Positions 1-8,323 of a stretch of DNA of 64,000 nt are shown here, piece after piece. The notes under the pieces were generated by a model that ran no database searches, was not told the DNA's origin, and worked only from the letters and a program-made list of their open reading frames with translations. The DNA is from Martinezella lusitana (GTDB lineage Bacteria > Pseudomonadota > Alphaproteobacteria > Rhizobiales > Rhizobiaceae), in NCBI RefSeq assembly GCF_010668395.1, contig NZ_WUEY01000026.1, forward strand, positions 18,108-82,107, written 5' to 3'. The translations under genes were made by a program, and so were the position numbers. Numbering within the stretch: position 1 is the stretch's first letter; each line of letters starts with the position of its first letter.

Positions 1-296
1 AAAACCCGGCACTCCTTCGGCAGGTTGTCGAGCATCGGGTCTATATAGACAGCGTAGAATTTGACGTTCTCGCGACACTGGGTCTGGTGGCGCACGCCGG
101 GCGGAATCCAGATCGCCCGGTTGGGTGGCAGCACGTAGGTCGCTGCTTCCGTCGTAACGGCCTGGACGCCCGACAATGAAAAGCTGAGCTGGGCCCGCTC
201 ATGTGCATGGAAGGGGTCGACATATCCGGCCGGGTACTCGTCCGACAGCGTCACGACCGGCCTGATCGTGAGCGGGTAATCCTGACTGCGCTTCAT
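1..296 (-). CDS. AraC-family transcriptional regulator, N-terminal part (cut by window edge)
   Basis: Read leftward from an ATG at 294-296, the frame stays open to base 1, giving about 98 residues. The product begins MKRSQDYPLTIRP and has a cupin-like sensor domain: a His-rich FHAHERAQLSF stretch, a turn rich in Pro and Gly (LPPNRAIWIPPGVRHQ), then KFYAVYIDP. This is the N-terminal half of AraC regulators of the NimR/YdeC type, whose DNA-binding half would lie outside the window. It is divergent from the amino-acid ABC operon, with 234 bases between the starts that contain a perfect palindrome, so it may control that operon and itself. The family call rests on the cupin half only. Confidence 0.75.
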   Translation of the reverse strand, partial: MKRSQDYPLTIRPVVTLSDEYPAGYVDPFHAHERAQLSFSLSGVQAVTTEAATYVLPPNRAIWIPPGVRHQTQCRENVKFYAVYIDPMLDNLPKECRV

Positions 297-358
297 CCTC
301 GCCTCTCCAAAGCACATCTTCCTAGCGGAAAACTGTGGTCACGAGCCTTAGCCTGATT

Positions 359-374
359 CAAGCAAATTTGCTTG
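359..374. promoter_or_regulatory. Perfect 16-bp palindrome, candidate operator
   Basis: CAAGCAAATTTGCTTG reads the same on both strands. It lies between the divergent AraC-type gene (start at 296) and the ABC transporter operon (start at 531), about 63 bases from the former and 157 from the latter. A dimeric regulator could bind it. AraC proteins more often use direct half-sites, so the binding protein is not identified. Confidence 0.45.
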
Positions 375-530
375 CCACTGCATCAAATTGGCCAGTTCAA
401 AACACTTTCAGTCCCGGCCGCGACAAACTTCCCCGTGGCTTGATGCTACTGTCTCAGGACGAAAAGCAACGCAGCGGCACCCCGCCGGGAGTGCTTTTCG
501 AGTAACGAATAGAAAAGGGGAATCAATAAC

Positions 531-1376
531 ATGAAGAATAAAGGTGCCTCGGGCGCTTGTTTCGCCGCGCTTGCGCTATGCCTCTTGGCGGGGACCTCCG
601 CCACGGCCAACGAAATCTCCAAATGCCCGCTTTCCGGTGAAAAGGGTTCCGTTTCGATAACGCCTGCGAATCCAGGCGAAATAACCGTCGAGACGGCACT
701 CCCCAACCCGGCCTGGTGGAATGGCGACACACCTGACGAGATCGCGGACGGCTTCGAATATTGTCTCGCCGCCAACGTCGCCCATCGCGCCGGCTTCGAC
801 AAGGTCAAGATCGTCGTCTCGTCCTTCCCCGCGCTGATTGCGAACGCCAACCAGCACAAGGACCTGGCGATGGCGACCATCTCCATCACCGACGAGCGCA
901 AGAAGGTCCTGTCTTTCTCGGCGCCATACTTCTCCTCCGATATCGGCGTGCTCGTGAAAGCCGGCAAGCAGGTGGATTCCGCCGCGCTGAAGACCTTTCG
1001 CATCGGCGTTCTGCAGGGCACCACCGGCGCCAATTTCGTGACCGATCGTATTAAGCCCGCGGAAGTTAAGGTCTATCCGGAAAACCCCGGCATGTTCGCC
1101 GCGCTCATGGCCGGCCAGATCGATGCCGCGATCACCGACACCGCGATCATCCTCGCCCAGGCATCGAAGTCGAACGGCGCACTGACCGTCGCCGGCCAGT
1201 TCGAGACGGGCGAGTATTACGGTGCAATCTATCCGAAGGACTCTCCGAACAAGGCCGCAATCGACAAGGTCATCCAGGACATGCGCGCCGACGGGACGTT
1301 GGCGAAGCTCGCCTCGACCTATCTCACTGGCATCTGGGGTGCCGATCCCACCAAGATCCCCTATCTGAAGCCTTGA
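531..1376 (+). CDS. Polar amino-acid ABC transporter substrate-binding protein (family 3)
   Basis: A 281-residue protein with a Sec signal peptide (charged start MKNKGAS, hydrophobic core CFAALALCLLAG, probable cleavage after the ATAN region). The mature part has features of family 3 periplasmic binding proteins: ISITDERKKVLSFSAPYFSSDIGVLVK for the first lobe and FRIGVLQGTTGANFV for the second, ending in the usual IPYLKP-like tail. It should capture an amino acid or related small ligand in the periplasm and deliver it to the permease and ATPase encoded directly downstream. Gaps of 22 and 7 bases to the next genes indicate one operon. Ligand unknown. An RBS-like AAAAGGGGAA lies upstream of the ATG. 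Confidence 0.88.
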   Translation: MKNKGASGACFAALALCLLAGTSATANEISKCPLSGEKGSVSITPANPGEITVETALPNPAWWNGDTPDEIADGFEYCLAANVAHRAGFDKVKIVVSSFPALIANANQHKDLAMATISITDERKKVLSFSAPYFSSDIGVLVKAGKQVDSAALKTFRIGVLQGTTGANFVTDRIKPAEVKVYPENPGMFAALMAGQIDAAITDTAIILAQASKSNGALTVAGQFETGEYYGAIYPKDSPNKAAIDKVIQDMRADGTLAKLASTYLTGIWGADPTKIPYLKP

Positions 1377-1398
1377 TCGGACGGCGGGAAAATACGCT

Positions 1399-2529
1399 AT
1401 GACGACCACTTCTCGAAGCGCCGAGACCAAGTTGATGGGTCTCGGCGAAGGACGATCCTTCGGCGCCGGTGCGGCGCCGAAGGATCCGCGCGGATGGACG
1501 ACGACGGCCATGCTCTGCGCCCTGTTCATAACCGTTTCGACCTGGATTACCTTCGGCGCGGCTCGCGACCACGCTGCCGCGCTGGGTGTCAGCGCGGTGC
1601 TATCAGGCGCGCTGTTTGCAATTCCGGTCGTCCTCGCCTTGTTGCTGCTGTGGCCGGCATCGGCAAGCGTCCTTCGCGCCCAGAGGGCGCGGCAGGCGGT
1701 TGCGGCCGGGGATATGATCGCAGCGAGAATCGCGACCTCGGCATCGCTCGATTACGCCCACTACACGGCCGGCTTCTCCGCGCTCTTCGCGGTCATCATC
1801 GCTCTCGCGCAGTTCCTGATGGCAAACGACCTGGCGGTCAGCCGCACCTTCCTGGCGCTGCCGCTGATCGTGTCGTCGTTTCCGCTGGTTCTGAAGGCTT
1901 TCTGGGTCAACATCTATATCTTCGTCGTCGCCGAGATCTGCGTTCTCGTCTGGGGTCTGATCGTTGCGGTGGCGAGGCTCATTCCGGGCAAGACCGGCGC
2001 TCCGGTACGGGCGATGGCCACGCTCTATACCGATATTTTCCGCGGCATGCCGGCGATCATCACGATCTACCTCATCGGCTTCGGCCTCCCCTTGAGCAAC
2101 CTTCCGATCTTGAAGGATCTGTCTGTCGAGACCTACGCAATCCTGGCCTTGACGCTGACCTTCGGCGCCTATGTCGCCGAGGTCTATCGGGCGGGGATCG
2201 AAAGCATCCATTGGAGCCAGGTGGCGGCGGCGCGTTCGCTCGGCCTGTCCCACATGCAAACCATGCGCTACGTCATCGTTCCCCAGGCGGTGCGGCGCAT
2301 CATTCCGCCGCTGCTCAACGACTTCATCGGCTTGCAGAAGGACACGGCGCTGGTCAACGTCATCGGCTCGATCGATGCCTTCAACCAGGCCAAGATCCTC
2401 TCGAGCAACTACTTCAACCTGTCGCCCGTCACCGTCGTCGCCTTCGTGTTCGTGCTGATCACGATACCGCAGGCCCGGTTTGTCGACCGGATCATCGAAA
2501 ACGACCAGCGGCGCATGCGCGCAGGATAA
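1399..2529 (+). CDS. Amino-acid ABC transporter permease with N-terminal extension
   Basis: 376 residues, inner-membrane permease of the HisM/GlnP class. The C-terminal ~220 residues carry the usual core: YTDIFRGMPAIITIYLIGFG, the EAA coupling loop (ESIHWSQVAAARSLGLSHMQ then TMRYVIVPQAVRRIIPPLLN) and FIGLQKDTALVNVIG. Members of this class are usually 215-240 residues; here about 130 extra residues precede the core and add several hydrophobic segments (for example around residues 35-55 and 60-80). Only one permease gene is present, so the channel may be a homodimer. It lies 22 bases after the binding-protein gene and 7 before the ATPase gene. Confidence 0.88.
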   Translation: MTTTSRSAETKLMGLGEGRSFGAGAAPKDPRGWTTTAMLCALFITVSTWITFGAARDHAAALGVSAVLSGALFAIPVVLALLLLWPASASVLRAQRARQAVAAGDMIAARIATSASLDYAHYTAGFSALFAVIIALAQFLMANDLAVSRTFLALPLIVSSFPLVLKAFWVNIYIFVVAEICVLVWGLIVAVARLIPGKTGAPVRAMATLYTDIFRGMPAIITIYLIGFGLPLSNLPILKDLSVETYAILALTLTFGAYVAEVYRAGIESIHWSQVAAARSLGLSHMQTMRYVIVPQAVRRIIPPLLNDFIGLQKDTALVNVIGSIDAFNQAKILSSNYFNLSPVTVVAFVFVLITIPQARFVDRIIENDQRRMRAG

Positions 2530-2536
2530 GGCGAGG

Positions 2537-3286
2537 ATGGCCATGCCAATCATCGAAGTCAGGAACATCTCCAAGAACTATGGCACCTTCAAGGTTTTCG
2601 ACGGCCTGACGCTGGAGGTGGAAGAGCATCAGGTCGTTTGCCTGATCGGGGCCTCCGGCTGCGGCAAGTCCACGCTCTTGCGCTGCCTGAACGGGTTGGA
2701 GACGATCAACTCCGGCGAAATTCGAATCCATGACGACCGCATCACCGGCCCGGGCGTCGATGTCAACGCGCTGCGGCGCGACGTCGGCATCGTCTTCCAG
2801 AGCTACAACCTCTTTCCCCACATGACGGTGCTGGAAAACGTGATCCTGGCGCCGTGCAAGGTGCTCAGACAACCGAAAGACGACGCCGTGGCGCTGGCGA
2901 TGCGTCTCCTGGAGCGCATCGGCCTTGCCCACAAGGCCCATGAGTATCCCGACCGTCTCTCCGGCGGCCAGCAACAGCGCGTCGCGATCGTGCGGGCACT
3001 GGCGATGAGCCCGATGATCATGCTTCTCGACGAGATCACCTCGGCGCTCGATCCGGAACTCGTCTCCGAAGTCCTCAACATCGTACGCGACCTCGCCGCC
3101 GACGGCATGACCATGGTGCTTGCGACGCACGAAATGGGCTTTGCCCGCGAGGTTTCCAGCAAGGTCTGCTTCCTCGCCGACGGCAAGGTCTACGAGGAAG
3201 GTCCTCCCGAGCAGATCTTCAGCGCTCCGACGCGGGAACGCACGGGATCCTTCCTGCAGAAGATCGTCGAGGCCGGCCGGCTGTAG
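2537..3286 (+). CDS. Amino-acid ABC transporter ATP-binding protein
   Basis: 249 residues from the ATG at 2537 (MAMPIIEVRNISKNYG). A longer open frame starts at 2480 but would overlap the permease, and the family starts at the chosen Met. It has all nucleotide-binding motifs: Walker A GASGCGKST (residues 38-46), Q-loop FQSYNLFPHMTV, signature LSGGQQQR, Walker B MIMLLDE and the switch His in ATHEMGFARE. The D-loop context reads DEITSALDP where DEPTSALDP is commoner. This is the GlnQ/HisP class that drives uptake of polar amino acids; it completes the binding-protein/permease/ATPase operon. Confidence 0.92.
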   Translation: MAMPIIEVRNISKNYGTFKVFDGLTLEVEEHQVVCLIGASGCGKSTLLRCLNGLETINSGEIRIHDDRITGPGVDVNALRRDVGIVFQSYNLFPHMTVLENVILAPCKVLRQPKDDAVALAMRLLERIGLAHKAHEYPDRLSGGQQQRVAIVRALAMSPMIMLLDEITSALDPELVSEVLNIVRDLAADGMTMVLATHEMGFAREVSSKVCFLADGKVYEEGPPEQIFSAPTRERTGSFLQKIVEAGRL

Positions 3287-3493
3287 TTTCGGCGTTCAAT
3301 CAGCGCGGGCGGTTGAGCATCCGCCGGCCGCCGGCAATGCGTGGACAGCTTCGCCGGGTCGTCGATGCCGCATGCTTTGATACAAGTCGTCGGATGCCCG
3401 AAAGCGCCGTGACGACTCTGGCATTGGGACAGTTGACAGGAGGAAAGCGCGACTGGACTATGCCAGGATCGGAACGCGCTCAAGAGGCTTACC

Positions 3494-3796
3494 GTGATTA
3501 CAGGCCCGCAATGTCACGCTGCTCGTGCCTTGGTGGAATTCACCAGGGATCGTCTCTCCAAATCAGCCGGGGTGGAAAAGGAGCAAATCGAACGGTTCGA
3601 GCGAAAGCTTGAGGAGCCGGATGACCGGGTTGTCGGTCTGCTCCAGTCAACGCTCGAGGCGGCAGGCGCAGTCTTTCTGCAAGATGGAGACGCCGGCGGC
3701 ATCGGCGTGCGGCTGAAGTTCAACCGATCCGAAACCCGACGGATCGCCACTCTGGAAAGCGAAGGCGGCATCGTGGCACAAGACGACGTGCCTTGA
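3494..3796 (+). CDS. Small Xre-like helix-turn-helix protein
   Basis: 100 residues from a GTG at 3494 preceded by AAGAGG. It begins MITGPQCHAARALVEFTRDRLSK, followed by SAGVEKEQIERFERKLEEPD, a layout that resembles the first helices of Xre/Cro HTH domains, and ends with GGIGVRLKFNRSETRRIATLESEGG. I recognise this organisation from small predicted regulators common in rhizobia; no ligand or target is known to me. It stands alone between the ABC operon and the molybdenum hydroxylase operon. No toxin-like partner is adjacent. Confidence 0.72.
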   Translation: MITGPQCHAARALVEFTRDRLSKSAGVEKEQIERFERKLEEPDDRVVGLLQSTLEAAGAVFLQDGDAGGIGVRLKFNRSETRRIATLESEGGIVAQDDVP

Positions 3797-4165
3797 AGGT
3801 TGTCGCAGACGGCGTTCTCGGCGGCTTGCTTCGTAAGGCGAAGCCGCCTCTTCCATCGCCGACCGGCAACATGGATATGACTGCTCGATCCCGGCCCCGC
3901 CTTGAGATTTGAAAGGCAGCAGCTCTTTTGCGAAGGGCGATGATCGATACTACGGCGAGGACCCTGAGTATTTCGGTCTCGCCTTGAAGCGCGCCGAAAC
4001 ACCACTCCTTTTCAGATACCGCCGCAAAATAGCATGGCGCGGAACGATGCCATCCAATGGCGGCGATAACGCATTGTTGAAGTTTACCAGGGGGCGATAC
4101 CGGCGTACTGTCCGGCGAGCAGTTCCGTTGATGCATCGCTTTCGCTGTCACGCAGGGATGGAGAC
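3797..4165. other. Intergenic region upstream of the Mo-hydroxylase operon
   Basis: 369 bases without a convincing gene. The left end holds a terminator-like inverted repeat (3820-3848). Open frames here (for example 3909-4178 on the plus strand) give Arg-rich, low-complexity products without recognisable motifs. The promoter of the downstream operon should lie in the right half; I cannot point to a clear -35/-10 pair. Confidence 0.6.
3820..3848 (+). terminator. Terminator-like hairpin after the Xre-like gene
   Basis: Arms GGCGGCTT (3820-3827) and AAGCCGCC (3841-3848) are exact inverted repeats with a 13-base loop, 24 bases after the Xre-like stop codon. The following bases are TCTTCC, so there is no real T-run and efficiency is uncertain. 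Confidence 0.4.
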
Positions 4166-4624
4166 ATGCTCACTCTGAATATCAATGCGCAATTGCGCGA
4201 AGTGGATGTCCCCGAGGATATGCCGCTTCTCTGGGCGTTGCGCGATCACCTCAATCTCGTCGGCACCAAATATGGCTGCGGCGTCGCCCAGTGCGGCGCT
4301 TGCACGGTGCATGTGGGCGGCAAGCCGGTACGCTCGTGCCAGCTGGCCGTTGGCGACGTCGGTACCCGCGCCATCGTCACCATCGAAGGAATTGGCAGGA
4401 CGCCCAACGGCGCCAAGGTCCAGCAAGCCTGGATGGAAGCTGCGGTGCCGCAATGCGGCTATTGCCAGGCCGGTCAGATCATGTCGGCAACAGCCTTGCT
4501 GGACAGCAATCCTCAACCTGACGATTCCGACATCGACGCGGCCATGGCAGGCAATCTCTGTCGCTGCGGAACCTATATCCGCATCCGCCGCGCGATCAAG
4601 AACGCCGCCGCCAAACCGGCCTGA
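4166..4624 (+). CDS. 2Fe-2S subunit of a molybdenum hydroxylase (IorA/xanthine dehydrogenase small-subunit family)
   Basis: 152 residues with two [2Fe-2S] sites. The plant-ferredoxin-type site uses Cys38, Cys43, Cys46 and Cys58 (YGCGVAQCGACTVHVGG); the second uses Cys97, Cys100, Cys132 and Cys134 (QCGYCQAGQ and NLCRCGTY). Length and motif order match the small subunits of isoquinoline 1-oxidoreductase and cytochrome-linked aldehyde dehydrogenases. It should pass electrons from the Mo cofactor subunit (5990-8275) to the cytochrome c encoded next. Only 2 bases separate it from the cytochrome gene. Substrate unknown: an aldehyde or N-heteroaromatic compound is likely. Confidence 0.92.
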   Translation: MLTLNINAQLREVDVPEDMPLLWALRDHLNLVGTKYGCGVAQCGACTVHVGGKPVRSCQLAVGDVGTRAIVTIEGIGRTPNGAKVQQAWMEAAVPQCGYCQAGQIMSATALLDSNPQPDDSDIDAAMAGNLCRCGTYIRIRRAIKNAAAKPA

Positions 4625-4626
4625 CC

Positions 4627-5997
4627 ATGAAGAAAATCATCGGTCTTGTCGTCGCGCTTATTGTTGTCATCGCGCTTGGTTTTGCGGGATGGCTGGTACT
4701 CGGCCGTGATCCGACGTCCTTTGCCGGTGGCTCGACCGTGGCGTTGGAAGACTATCAGGTCGCCAATACGACCGGCGTTCCGGCACAGCTTGCCGGCGAA
4801 GATCTGGTGAAGCGCGGCGAATATCTCATCCATGCCGCAGACTGTCAGGCCTGCCACACCGCCCCCGGCGGCACGCCCTTTACAGGCGGATTCGCCTTCA
4901 ACCTGCCGTTCGGCACCATCTATTCCACCAACATCACGCCGGACAAGGAAACAGGTATCGGCAACTACACCGACGCGCAGTTCCTTGCGGCGGTACACCG
5001 GGGCATTCGGGCCGACGGCGAGAAGCTTTATCCCGCCATGCCCTATACCTCCTACAGCTACATGACGGACGCCGACGTGCTGGCCATCAAGGCCTATCTC
5101 TTCACGCTGGCGCCGGCGCATGCTCCGGCCAGGCAAAACCGGCTTTCGTGGCCATTCGACCAGCGCAGCCTTCTCACCTTCTGGAACGGGATGTTCAACG
5201 CCGATGAACGCTTCCGTCCCAACACCGGCGAGAGCCCGCAATGGAACAGAGGCGCCTATCTTGCCGAGGCGCTCGGCCATTGCGGCGAGTGCCATACACC
5301 GCGCAACCTCGCCTTTGCGCTGGACAATCACCACAAATTCGCCGGCGCCATCACCGCGGGCTGGCACGCCTACAATATCACCGGCGACAGGGATTCCGGC
5401 ATCGGCGGCTGGAGCGACGAGGATATCTATCTCTACCTCTCGACCGGCCATGCCAACGGGCATGGCGGCGCGGCAGGCCCGATGGGCGAAGCCACCGACG
5501 ACAGCCTCAGCTATCTGGTGCCGGATGACGTGCATGCCCTGGTGGCCTATCTGCGCAGCATACCCGCCCATGCGAGCGATCTTCCGCGCACAGTCACGAC
5601 GGCTGCACCGGCCTCCCACAAGGAGGGCGTGGCGGCGGATGTCGATTCTCGCGGAGAAAAGATCTTCGCCGGCGCTTGCGCGAGCTGCCATGACTGGACC
5701 GGCGTAAGCCCGGTCACCGGCTACGCCACGCTCACCGGCGTGCGCGCGGTGAACGACCCGAGCGCCACCAACGTGGCGCAAACGGTCATCAATGGCGTCG
5801 ATCGCACGACCGCCGAGGGCAGAATTTTCATGCCGGCCTTCGGCGAGGGTTATTCGGACGACGATATCGCTGCCGTCGCCAACTATGTGACGGCCCGGTT
5901 CGGCGCCAAAGGCGCGCATTTGACAGGCAAGGATGTGGCCAACCTTCGAAAGCAGGCGCCCCAGCAATCCAGTTCCCCGGAGGCACACAATGGCTGA
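4627..5997 (+). CDS. Membrane-anchored triheme cytochrome c subunit
   Basis: 456 residues with an uncleaved-looking N-terminal membrane segment (about residues 4-25, IIGLVVALIVVIALGFAGWL) and three c-type heme sites: CQACH (73-77), CGECH (219-223) and CASCH (351-355). This three-domain plan is that of cytochrome subunits of membrane-bound alcohol, aldehyde and gluconate dehydrogenases. It should take electrons from the Fe-S subunit and feed the respiratory chain at the periplasmic face. The stop overlaps the start of the Mo subunit by 8 bases, so the two are probably translationally coupled. Confidence 0.93.
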   Translation: MKKIIGLVVALIVVIALGFAGWLVLGRDPTSFAGGSTVALEDYQVANTTGVPAQLAGEDLVKRGEYLIHAADCQACHTAPGGTPFTGGFAFNLPFGTIYSTNITPDKETGIGNYTDAQFLAAVHRGIRADGEKLYPAMPYTSYSYMTDADVLAIKAYLFTLAPAHAPARQNRLSWPFDQRSLLTFWNGMFNADERFRPNTGESPQWNRGAYLAEALGHCGECHTPRNLAFALDNHHKFAGAITAGWHAYNITGDRDSGIGGWSDEDIYLYLSTGHANGHGGAAGPMGEATDDSLSYLVPDDVHALVAYLRSIPAHASDLPRTVTTAAPASHKEGVAADVDSRGEKIFAGACASCHDWTGVSPVTGYATLTGVRAVNDPSATNVAQTVINGVDRTTAEGRIFMPAFGEGYSDDDIAAVANYVTARFGAKGAHLTGKDVANLRKQAPQQSSSPEAHNG

Positions 5998-8275
5998 CAC
6001 CAGCTCCAATTTTGCCGAATCCGATGCCTATCTGTCGGCTCTGATGCGCGAGGTTCGGTCCGTATCGGCAACCAATGCCGTGCTGTCCATGGGACGGCGC
6101 ACCTTCTTCAAACTGGCCGGCGGGAGCGCCGCCGGCCTGATCCTGGGCTTCCATCTCGGAGACGCGGCGTTCGCAGCCGAGACAACCGACGACAAAGATC
6201 AGGTCATGAACGCGTTCATCCGTATCGCGCCGGACAACACGATCACCATCTACTCCAAGTGCCCGGAGATCGGCCAGGGCATCAAGACCTCGTTCGGCGT
6301 GATCATCGCCGACGAACTCGACGCCGACTGGAACCATGTCGTGATGGAGCAGGCCGATATCAATCCCAAGGTCTATGGCAGCCAGGGCGCGGGTGGTTCG
6401 ACCTCCATCCCCCGCGCCTGGGACCAATTGCGTCAGGCCGGCGCCGGCGCCAGGGCCATGCTGATTGCCGCCGCCGCCCAAGCCTGGGACGTGGATCCCA
6501 CACAGATTGCCGCTCAGGATTCGGTCTTGAGCCATGCCGCCAGCGGCAGATCCGCAACCTATGGGTCGCTTGCGGCGGCTGCCGCCAGAATGCCGGTGCC
6601 TGATCCCCGGAGCCTGAAACTGAAGACCCGCGCCGACTATCGCCTGATAGGCAAGCGCTATCGCGGCGTCGACGATCCCAAGGTCGTCAGCGGCCAGCCG
6701 CTGTTCGGCATCGATGTCCAACTCCCCGGCATGGTCTATGCCAGCTTCACCAAATGTCCGGCGGCGGGCGGCAAGGTCCGATCCTTCAACGTGGACGAGA
6801 TCAAGGCTCAGCGCGGCCTGCTCGACGCCTTCGCCCTGGACGGGACTGGCCTGCTGGTCGAAGTCATGCCGGGCGTCGCCATCATCGCCAGGGACACCTG
6901 GAGCGCCTTCCAGGCGAAGAGCAAGCTGCAAGTGGATTGGGATCTGAGCGAAGCCTCGACGGATTCCACCTCGAAATTCTCGGCCGAGGCCAGGAAGCTC
7001 GCAACCCGTTTCCCGGAAAAGCCCGATGACAACGTCGGCGACGTGGACAAGTCATTCGCCGGTGCCACCAAGACCGTGGAGGCCTATTACGAATATCCCT
7101 TCGCCGCCCATGTGCCGCTGGAGCCGATGAACACCACGGCGCACTGGCATGACGGCGTGATGGAAATGTGGGTGCCCACCCAGCAGCCCGATCGCGGCCT
7201 GCCGCTGGTCGCAAAGGTGGCCGGCATACCGCAGGAAAAGATCGTGATGCATCAGACCCGTGTCGGCGGCGGTTTCGGGCGACGCCTGGTCAACGACTAT
7301 GCCTGCGAGGCGGCGGCCATCGCAAAGAAGGTCAACGCCCCGATCAAGCTGCAGTGGACGCGCGAAGACGATTTCGGCCACGATTTCTATCGCCCCGCCG
7401 GCTATCATCAGTTCAAGGGTGCGATCGACAAGGAGGGCAGGCTCGACGCCTGGCAGGAGCATTTCATCACCTTCACCGCCGACGGCAAGAAAGAAGCCAC
7501 GGGCGCCAATCTGACCGACAACCTGAAATACTCCATCAAGGCGCCCAACCTGCGGCGCGGCAAGACCATGTTGCCGCTGAAGATCCCCACCGGTGCCTGG
7601 CGCGCGCCGGGCGACAATGCACAGGTCTTCGCCGCCCAAAGCTTCATGCATGAACTGTCGCTCGCTTCGGGCCGCGACCATGTCGAATTCCTCCTCGACG
7701 CAGTGAATCGCGACGTCGCCGAACTGGCGCCCAAGGACCAGAGCGTCAACTTCAGCCCCAAGCGGGCGACCGACGTGATCCGGATGTGCGCCGAGAAGGC
7801 GGGCTGGGGCAAGGCAATGCCCAAAGGCAGCGGTCTGGGCCTGGCGTGGTGCTACTCCCATGCCGGCCACGTCGCGCAGGCGGTCGAGCTGAGCGTCGAC
7901 GCGAACAAACAGATCAAGATCGATCGCATCTTGGTGGTGCTCGACGTCGGCCCCATCATCGACATGGCCGGCTCCGAAGCCCAGGCGCAGGGCGCGTCCA
8001 CCGATGCGCTCTCCACCGCCATGGGCCTCAAGATCAATATCGAAAACGGCCGGATCCGGGAGCAGAACTACAACGCCTATCCGATCCTGCGCCTGCCCTT
8101 CGCGCCGATGACGATCGATGCCTATTTCATCCAGTCGGACAACCCGCCGACCGGCATGGGCGAACCCGCCTTCCCGGCGCTCGCGCCCGCGCTGGGCAAC
8201 GCCATATTCGCGGCAACGGGAGAAAGGGTACGCCAATTGCCCTTGCGCGATCTGGGCTTCTCCCTGGCAATCTGA
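5990..8275 (+). CDS. Molybdopterin-binding subunit of aldehyde dehydrogenase / IorB-like hydroxylase, Tat-exported
   Basis: 761 residues from the ATG at 5990, which has GGAGG just upstream; a longer frame from 5933 lies inside the cytochrome gene. A twin-arginine signal GRRTFFKLAGG (residues 35-45) lies behind an unusually long N-terminal stretch, so the folded Mo enzyme should be exported. Family landmarks include QGIKTSFGVIIADEL, YGSQGAGGSTS, RVGGGFGRR and, near the end, GMGEPAFPALAPALGNA, whose Glu matches the catalytic Glu of the xanthine oxidase family. With the 2Fe-2S subunit and cytochrome it forms a periplasmic oxidase-independent hydroxylase. No XdhC-like maturation gene is adjacent. 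Confidence 0.92.
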   Translation: MADTSSNFAESDAYLSALMREVRSVSATNAVLSMGRRTFFKLAGGSAAGLILGFHLGDAAFAAETTDDKDQVMNAFIRIAPDNTITIYSKCPEIGQGIKTSFGVIIADELDADWNHVVMEQADINPKVYGSQGAGGSTSIPRAWDQLRQAGAGARAMLIAAAAQAWDVDPTQIAAQDSVLSHAASGRSATYGSLAAAAARMPVPDPRSLKLKTRADYRLIGKRYRGVDDPKVVSGQPLFGIDVQLPGMVYASFTKCPAAGGKVRSFNVDEIKAQRGLLDAFALDGTGLLVEVMPGVAIIARDTWSAFQAKSKLQVDWDLSEASTDSTSKFSAEARKLATRFPEKPDDNVGDVDKSFAGATKTVEAYYEYPFAAHVPLEPMNTTAHWHDGVMEMWVPTQQPDRGLPLVAKVAGIPQEKIVMHQTRVGGGFGRRLVNDYACEAAAIAKKVNAPIKLQWTREDDFGHDFYRPAGYHQFKGAIDKEGRLDAWQEHFITFTADGKKEATGANLTDNLKYSIKAPNLRRGKTMLPLKIPTGAWRAPGDNAQVFAAQSFMHELSLASGRDHVEFLLDAVNRDVAELAPKDQSVNFSPKRATDVIRMCAEKAGWGKAMPKGSGLGLAWCYSHAGHVAQAVELSVDANKQIKIDRILVVLDVGPIIDMAGSEAQAQGASTDALSTAMGLKINIENGRIREQNYNAYPILRLPFAPMTIDAYFIQSDNPPTGMGEPAFPALAPALGNAIFAATGERVRQLPLRDLGFSLAI

Positions 8276-8303
8276 CAGATCGCTTTTATTGAAGCCGAAT
8301 GAG

Positions 8304-8323
8304 CCATGACCGGCAGGTCATGG
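8304..8323. terminator. Hairpin between convergent genes
   Basis: CCATGACC (8304-8311) and GGTCATGG (8316-8323) are exact inverted repeats with a 4-base loop. The repeat lies 29 bases after the Mo-subunit stop and overlaps the last codon of the convergent MFS gene. It could stop transcription from both sides. There is no T-run. Confidence 0.35.

Noticed and set aside
3494..3796. Possible toxin-antitoxin pair formed by the Xre-like protein
   Set aside because: No toxin-sized gene with a ribosome site lies on either side, and the protein matches stand-alone rhizobial HTH proteins better.
3909..4178. 89-residue plus-strand open frame before the Mo-hydroxylase operon
   Set aside because: Overlaps the next gene, Arg-rich, no ribosome site and no motif.
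4573..6009. 478-residue open frame on the minus strand opposite the cytochrome c gene
   Set aside because: It is an antisense shadow of the cytochrome and 2Fe-2S genes: His/Arg/Gly-rich, no motif, no ribosome site, and the plus strand carries three heme motifs.
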